From assembly GCF_002911665.1 (NCBI RefSeq), contig NZ_MTBP01000001.1, positions 2,356,001 through 2,420,000 of the forward strand: 64,000 nucleotides of DNA, read 5' to 3'. The notes under the pieces are model-generated. The model ran no database searches and was not told where the DNA came from. It was given only the letters and a program-made list of their open reading frames with translations. Of the stretch, positions 61,563 to 64,000 are shown piece by piece (position 1 is the stretch's first letter; every line of letters begins with the position of its first letter). The translations under genes were made by a program, and so were the position numbers. Origin of the DNA: Actinomadura rubteroloni. Lineage in GTDB: Bacteria; Actinomycetota; Actinomycetes; Streptosporangiales; Streptosporangiaceae.

Positions 61563-62249
61563 GTGCACGTACCGGATGGGTTCATCGACGCGCCGGTGTC
61601 GGCCGGAGCGGGCGTCGTGGCCGTCGCGGGCGTCGCGCTCGCGCTGCGCGGCGCCCGCCGCGAACTGGACGACCGCACCGCGCCCCTCGCGGGCCTGACG
61701 GCGGCGTTCGTCTTCGCGGCGCAGATGCTCAACTTCCCGGTCGCCGCCGGGACGAGCGGGCACCTGCTCGGCGGCACGCTCGCCGCGATCCTCGTCGGGC
61801 CGTGGACGGGCGTGCTGTGCGTGTCGGTGGTCCTGCTCGTCCAGGGCCTTCTGTTCGCCGACGGCGGGCTGACGGCGCTCGGCGTGAACATCGTCAACAT
61901 GGCGTTCGTGACCGTCCTGGTCGGCTACGGCCTGTTCCGCCTGCTGCTGCGGGTGCTGCCGCGCACGCGCGCGGCGGCGGTCGGAGCCGCGTTCGCCGGA
62001 GCGGTCGTGTCGGTGCCCGCCGCCGCCGTCGTGTTCACCGGCATCTACGCGCTCGGCGGCACCACGGACGTGTCGATCGGCAAGGTCGCCGCCGCGATGA
62101 TCGGCGTCCATGTCCTCATCGGGATCGGCGAGGCGCTGATCACGGCGCTCACGGTGTCGAGCGTGCTGGCCGTCCGTCCCGACCTGGTCTACGGCGCACG
62201 GGGGCTGGCCAAGCCGCTCGAACTGCGCGCCGAGCCCGTGTCCGTCTGA
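61563..62249 (+). CDS. cbiM: Cobalt/nickel ECF transporter substrate-binding membrane subunit
   Basis: A 229-residue CbiM. The N-terminus must begin M-H for metal binding; GTG CAC at 61563 gives (M)HVPDGFIDAPVS, so this start is preferred over an upstream ATG at 61557. About seven helices, with AAQMLNFPVAAGTSGHLLGGTLAAIL and GVNIVNMAFVTVLVGYG as family blocks. It captures Co2+ or Ni2+ and hands it through the CbiMNQO complex. With a cob operon in the same window cobalt is the likely ion. Confidence 0.95.
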   Translation: MHVPDGFIDAPVSAGAGVVAVAGVALALRGARRELDDRTAPLAGLTAAFVFAAQMLNFPVAAGTSGHLLGGTLAAILVGPWTGVLCVSVVLLVQGLLFADGGLTALGVNIVNMAFVTVLVGYGLFRLLLRVLPRTRAAAVGAAFAGAVVSVPAAAVVFTGIYALGGTTDVSIGKVAAAMIGVHVLIGIGEALITALTVSSVLAVRPDLVYGARGLAKPLELRAEPVSV

Positions 62250-62257
62250 GAGGGACC

Positions 62258-62563
62258 GTGAAGAACAAGCGCTTCCTGGTCGTCTTCCTGCTGGTGTCGC
62301 TCGTGCTGGCCGGGATCGTCAGCCACTACGCCAGCTCCAGCCCGGACGGCCTGGAGAAGGTCGCCGCCGACAAGGGCATCTCCGCCAAGGAGAAGGACCA
62401 CTCGCTGAAGGACGCTCCGTTCGCCGACTACGGCGTCAAGGGCGTCGGGAACGGACGGCTGTCGGGCGGCCTCGCCGGGATCGCGGGCGTCGGCGTCGTC
62501 CTGCTCGTCGGCGGCGGGGCGTTCTGGCTCCTGCGCCGCCGCGCGCCCGCGCGGGACGCCTAG
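62258..62563 (+). CDS. cbiN: PDGLE-domain CbiN-like transporter subunit
   Basis: A 101-residue protein with an N-terminal helix (FLVVFLLVSLVLAGIV), an extracytoplasmic loop holding the diagnostic SSSPDGLEKVAADKG, and a C-terminal helix before a basic end (WLLRRRAPARDA). PDGLE proteins take the place of CbiN and are needed for metal loading of CbiM. AGGGA precedes GTG 62258; the gap to cbiM is 8 bases. Confidence 0.93.
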   Translation: MKNKRFLVVFLLVSLVLAGIVSHYASSSPDGLEKVAADKGISAKEKDHSLKDAPFADYGVKGVGNGRLSGGLAGIAGVGVVLLVGGGAFWLLRRRAPARDA

Positions 62564-63328
62564 GTGGGCGCCGGGCACGCGCACCGGCTGTACGTGCCGG
62601 GGGCGTCGCCCGTCCACCGGCTGCCGCCGCAGTGCAAGATCGTCGCCGTCCTGGCGTTCGTGCTGGCCGTCGTCGCGACGCCGCGCGAGCGCGTGTGGGC
62701 GTTCGCGGCGTACGCGGTGCTGCTCGGCGCGGTCGCGGTCACCGCGCGGGTGCCGGTGACGCTCGTCCTGCGCCGCGTCGTCATCGAGGCGCCGTTCGTG
62801 GCGTTCGCGTTCCTGCTGCCGTTCGTCGCCGAGGGACACCGCGTCGCCGTCCTCGGGCTGCGGCTCAGCGAGGACGGCCTGTGGGGCGCCTGGAACATCC
62901 TCGCCAAGGGCACGCTCGGCGTCGTCGCGTCCCTGCTGCTGGCCGCGACGACCGAACCCCGCGTCCTGCTGCTCGGCGTCGAGCGGCTGCGGATGCCGCG
63001 CCTCATCACCCAGATCGCCGCGTTCATGCTCCGGTACGTGGACGTCGTGACCGCCGAACTCCAGCGGATGCGGGTCGCGCGGGCGGCGCGCGGGTTCCAG
63101 GCCCGGGACCTGCGCGCCACCCGCGTCCTCGCCCGGTCGCTCGGCGCGCTGTTCCTGCGGTCCTACGAGCGGGGCGAGCGCGTCCACCTCGCGATGCTCA
63201 GCCGGGGGTACTCGGGCCAGATGCCCGTCCTCGCGGACGTGGGCGCGACGCGGGCGCAGTGGACGGCCGCCGCCGCGCTGCCCCTGGCCGCCGCCCTGGT
63301 CGCGGCGGCTGCTTGGATCGTGGCATGA
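62564..63328 (+). CDS. cbiQ: Cobalt/nickel ECF transporter T component
   Basis: A 254-residue EcfT/CbiQ. It starts right after the PDGLE stop (GTG 62564). N-terminal P-x-VHRLPPQCKIVAVLAF leads to about five helices; the coupling helices that contact the ATPase contain the short ARG-type motif RVARAARGFQARDL and, later, HLAMLSRGYSG. It anchors the ATPases to CbiM. Its stop overlaps the cbiO ATG (ATGA). Confidence 0.94.
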   Translation: MGAGHAHRLYVPGASPVHRLPPQCKIVAVLAFVLAVVATPRERVWAFAAYAVLLGAVAVTARVPVTLVLRRVVIEAPFVAFAFLLPFVAEGHRVAVLGLRLSEDGLWGAWNILAKGTLGVVASLLLAATTEPRVLLLGVERLRMPRLITQIAAFMLRYVDVVTAELQRMRVARAARGFQARDLRATRVLARSLGALFLRSYERGERVHLAMLSRGYSGQMPVLADVGATRAQWTAAAALPLAAALVAAAAWIVA

Positions 63329-64000
63329 CCCCGTCCCTGAAGGTGAGCGGCCTCGCCTACGCCTATCCCGACGGCACCCAGGCGCTCTACGGCGTGGACG
63401 TCGTGATCGGGCGGGGCGAGCGGGTCGCGCTGCTCGGGCCGAACGGGGCGGGGAAGACGACGCTCGTCCTGCACCTCAACGGGATCCTGCACGGCGGGCT
63501 CGGCACCGTCGAGGTCGGCGGGCTGCGCGTGGACGCCGGGGACAAGAAGGCGCTGCGCGAGATCCGGCGCCGCGTCGGGATCGTCTTCCAGGACCCCGAC
63601 GACCAGCTCTTCATGCCGACCGTGCGCGAGGACGTCGCGTTCGGCCCCGCCAACCTCGGCGTCCGGGGCGACGCGCTGGACCGGTGCGTCACGGCGGCGC
63701 TGGAGCGGGTCGGGATGGCGCACGTCGCCGACCGTCCGCCGCAGCACCTCAGCTTCGGGCAGCGCCGCCGCGTCGCGGTCGCGACCGTGCTGGCGATGGA
63801 ACCGGAGATCCTCGTGCTGGACGAGCCGTCCTCCAACCTGGACCCGGCGGGCCGCCGCGAGCTGGCCGAGATCCTGCTGAGCCTGGATGTGACCGTTCTC
63901 ATGGTGACCCACGACCTGCCGTACGCGGCCGAGCTGTGCCCGCGCTCGCTGGTGCTGTCCGGCGGAGTGATCGCGGCGGACGCCCCGACGTCCGAACTGC
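63325..64000 (+). CDS. cbiO: Cobalt/nickel ECF transporter ATPase (3' end outside window)
   Basis: At least 225 residues of an ABC ATPase: Walker A GPNGAGKTTLVLHLNG (about 38-53), Q-loop VFQDPDDQLFMPTVREDVAFGP (the DDQ-LF form is typical of EcfA/CbiO), signature LSFGQRRRVAVA in place of LSGGQ, Walker B ILVLDEPSSNLDP and H-loop MVTHDLP. It powers CbiMNQ. The 3' end is cut by the window, probably after another 20-40 codons. Confidence 0.95.
   Translation, partial: MTPSLKVSGLAYAYPDGTQALYGVDVVIGRGERVALLGPNGAGKTTLVLHLNGILHGGLGTVEVGGLRVDAGDKKALREIRRRVGIVFQDPDDQLFMPTVREDVAFGPANLGVRGDALDRCVTAALERVGMAHVADRPPQHLSFGQRRRVAVATVLAMEPEILVLDEPSSNLDPAGRRELAEILLSLDVTVLMVTHDLPYAAELCPRSLVLSGGVIAADAPTSEL

Overview
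The window reads as the chromosome of a very GC-rich, mycelial-type actinomycete, most likely of the Streptosporangiales (Actinomadura-like). This is inferred from gene content: two XRE(DUF5753)-DUF397 pairs, one with a HATPase partner (whiJ/abaA-type), a SAV2177-type methyltransferase, a Rv2466c-type (mycothiol-linked) thioredoxin-fold protein, EttA beside SSB and two dynamin-like GTPases, GTG/TTG starts and strong third-position GC. No rRNA, tRNA, CRISPR array, insertion sequence or prophage was recognised.

Layout. 1-4700: regulator fragment, small proteins, a NarL-type two-component system with a coupled membrane protein, and a 76-codon orphan gene ending in a perfect hairpin. 4900-10150: SnoaL-type ECF sigma factor, two DHA2 drug exporters, a TetR regulator and an AhpD-like protein. 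10190-15370: two methyltransferases around a palindromic control region, an acetolactate synthase-like enzyme, and a DUF397/XRE/HATPase cluster.

15390-26500 is a late-cobalamin locus. A cobalamin riboswitch leads into a fused AAA-VWA chelatase, cobO, cobB, a GNAT gene, an unknown gene, a short divergent cobL-like gene, a repeat-derived small ORF, cobE, cobH, a 27-codon mini-ORF, cobC, cobT and, after a 174-base gap, cobA. Most junctions are 4-base ATGA/GTGA overlaps, so translation is tightly coupled. cobA overlaps the first of two dynamin-like GTPases (26495-30012), followed by ssb. A repeat-rich and compositionally skewed stretch flanks a membrane diguanylate cyclase (31867-33147) and leads to ettA.

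35400-61460 is mostly housekeeping and accessory metabolism: thioesterase, acetyltransferases, secreted S37 peptidase, GH13 glucosidase, truncated globin, MscS channel, TPR-containing XRE regulator, prolyl oligopeptidase, HNH nuclease, FmdB zinc ribbon, IlvD, a second XRE-DUF397 pair of lower GC, a secreted M4 protease, a NERD protein, an amidase, an unknown cysteine-containing protein, aminopeptidase N and an Rv2466c homologue. 61467-64000 is a cbiM-cbiN-cbiQ-cbiO cobalt (or nickel) ECF importer behind a G-tract palindrome resembling RcnR/CsoR operators. The window thus carries both cobalt uptake and cobalt insertion/corrin finishing, with two different apparent control devices.

The most unusual spot is 20345-21914. 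The cobL-like gene lacks the first half of its CbiE domain, its CbiT motifs are altered, and its C-terminal tail of about 29 codons is repeated three more times in a separate coupled ORF.
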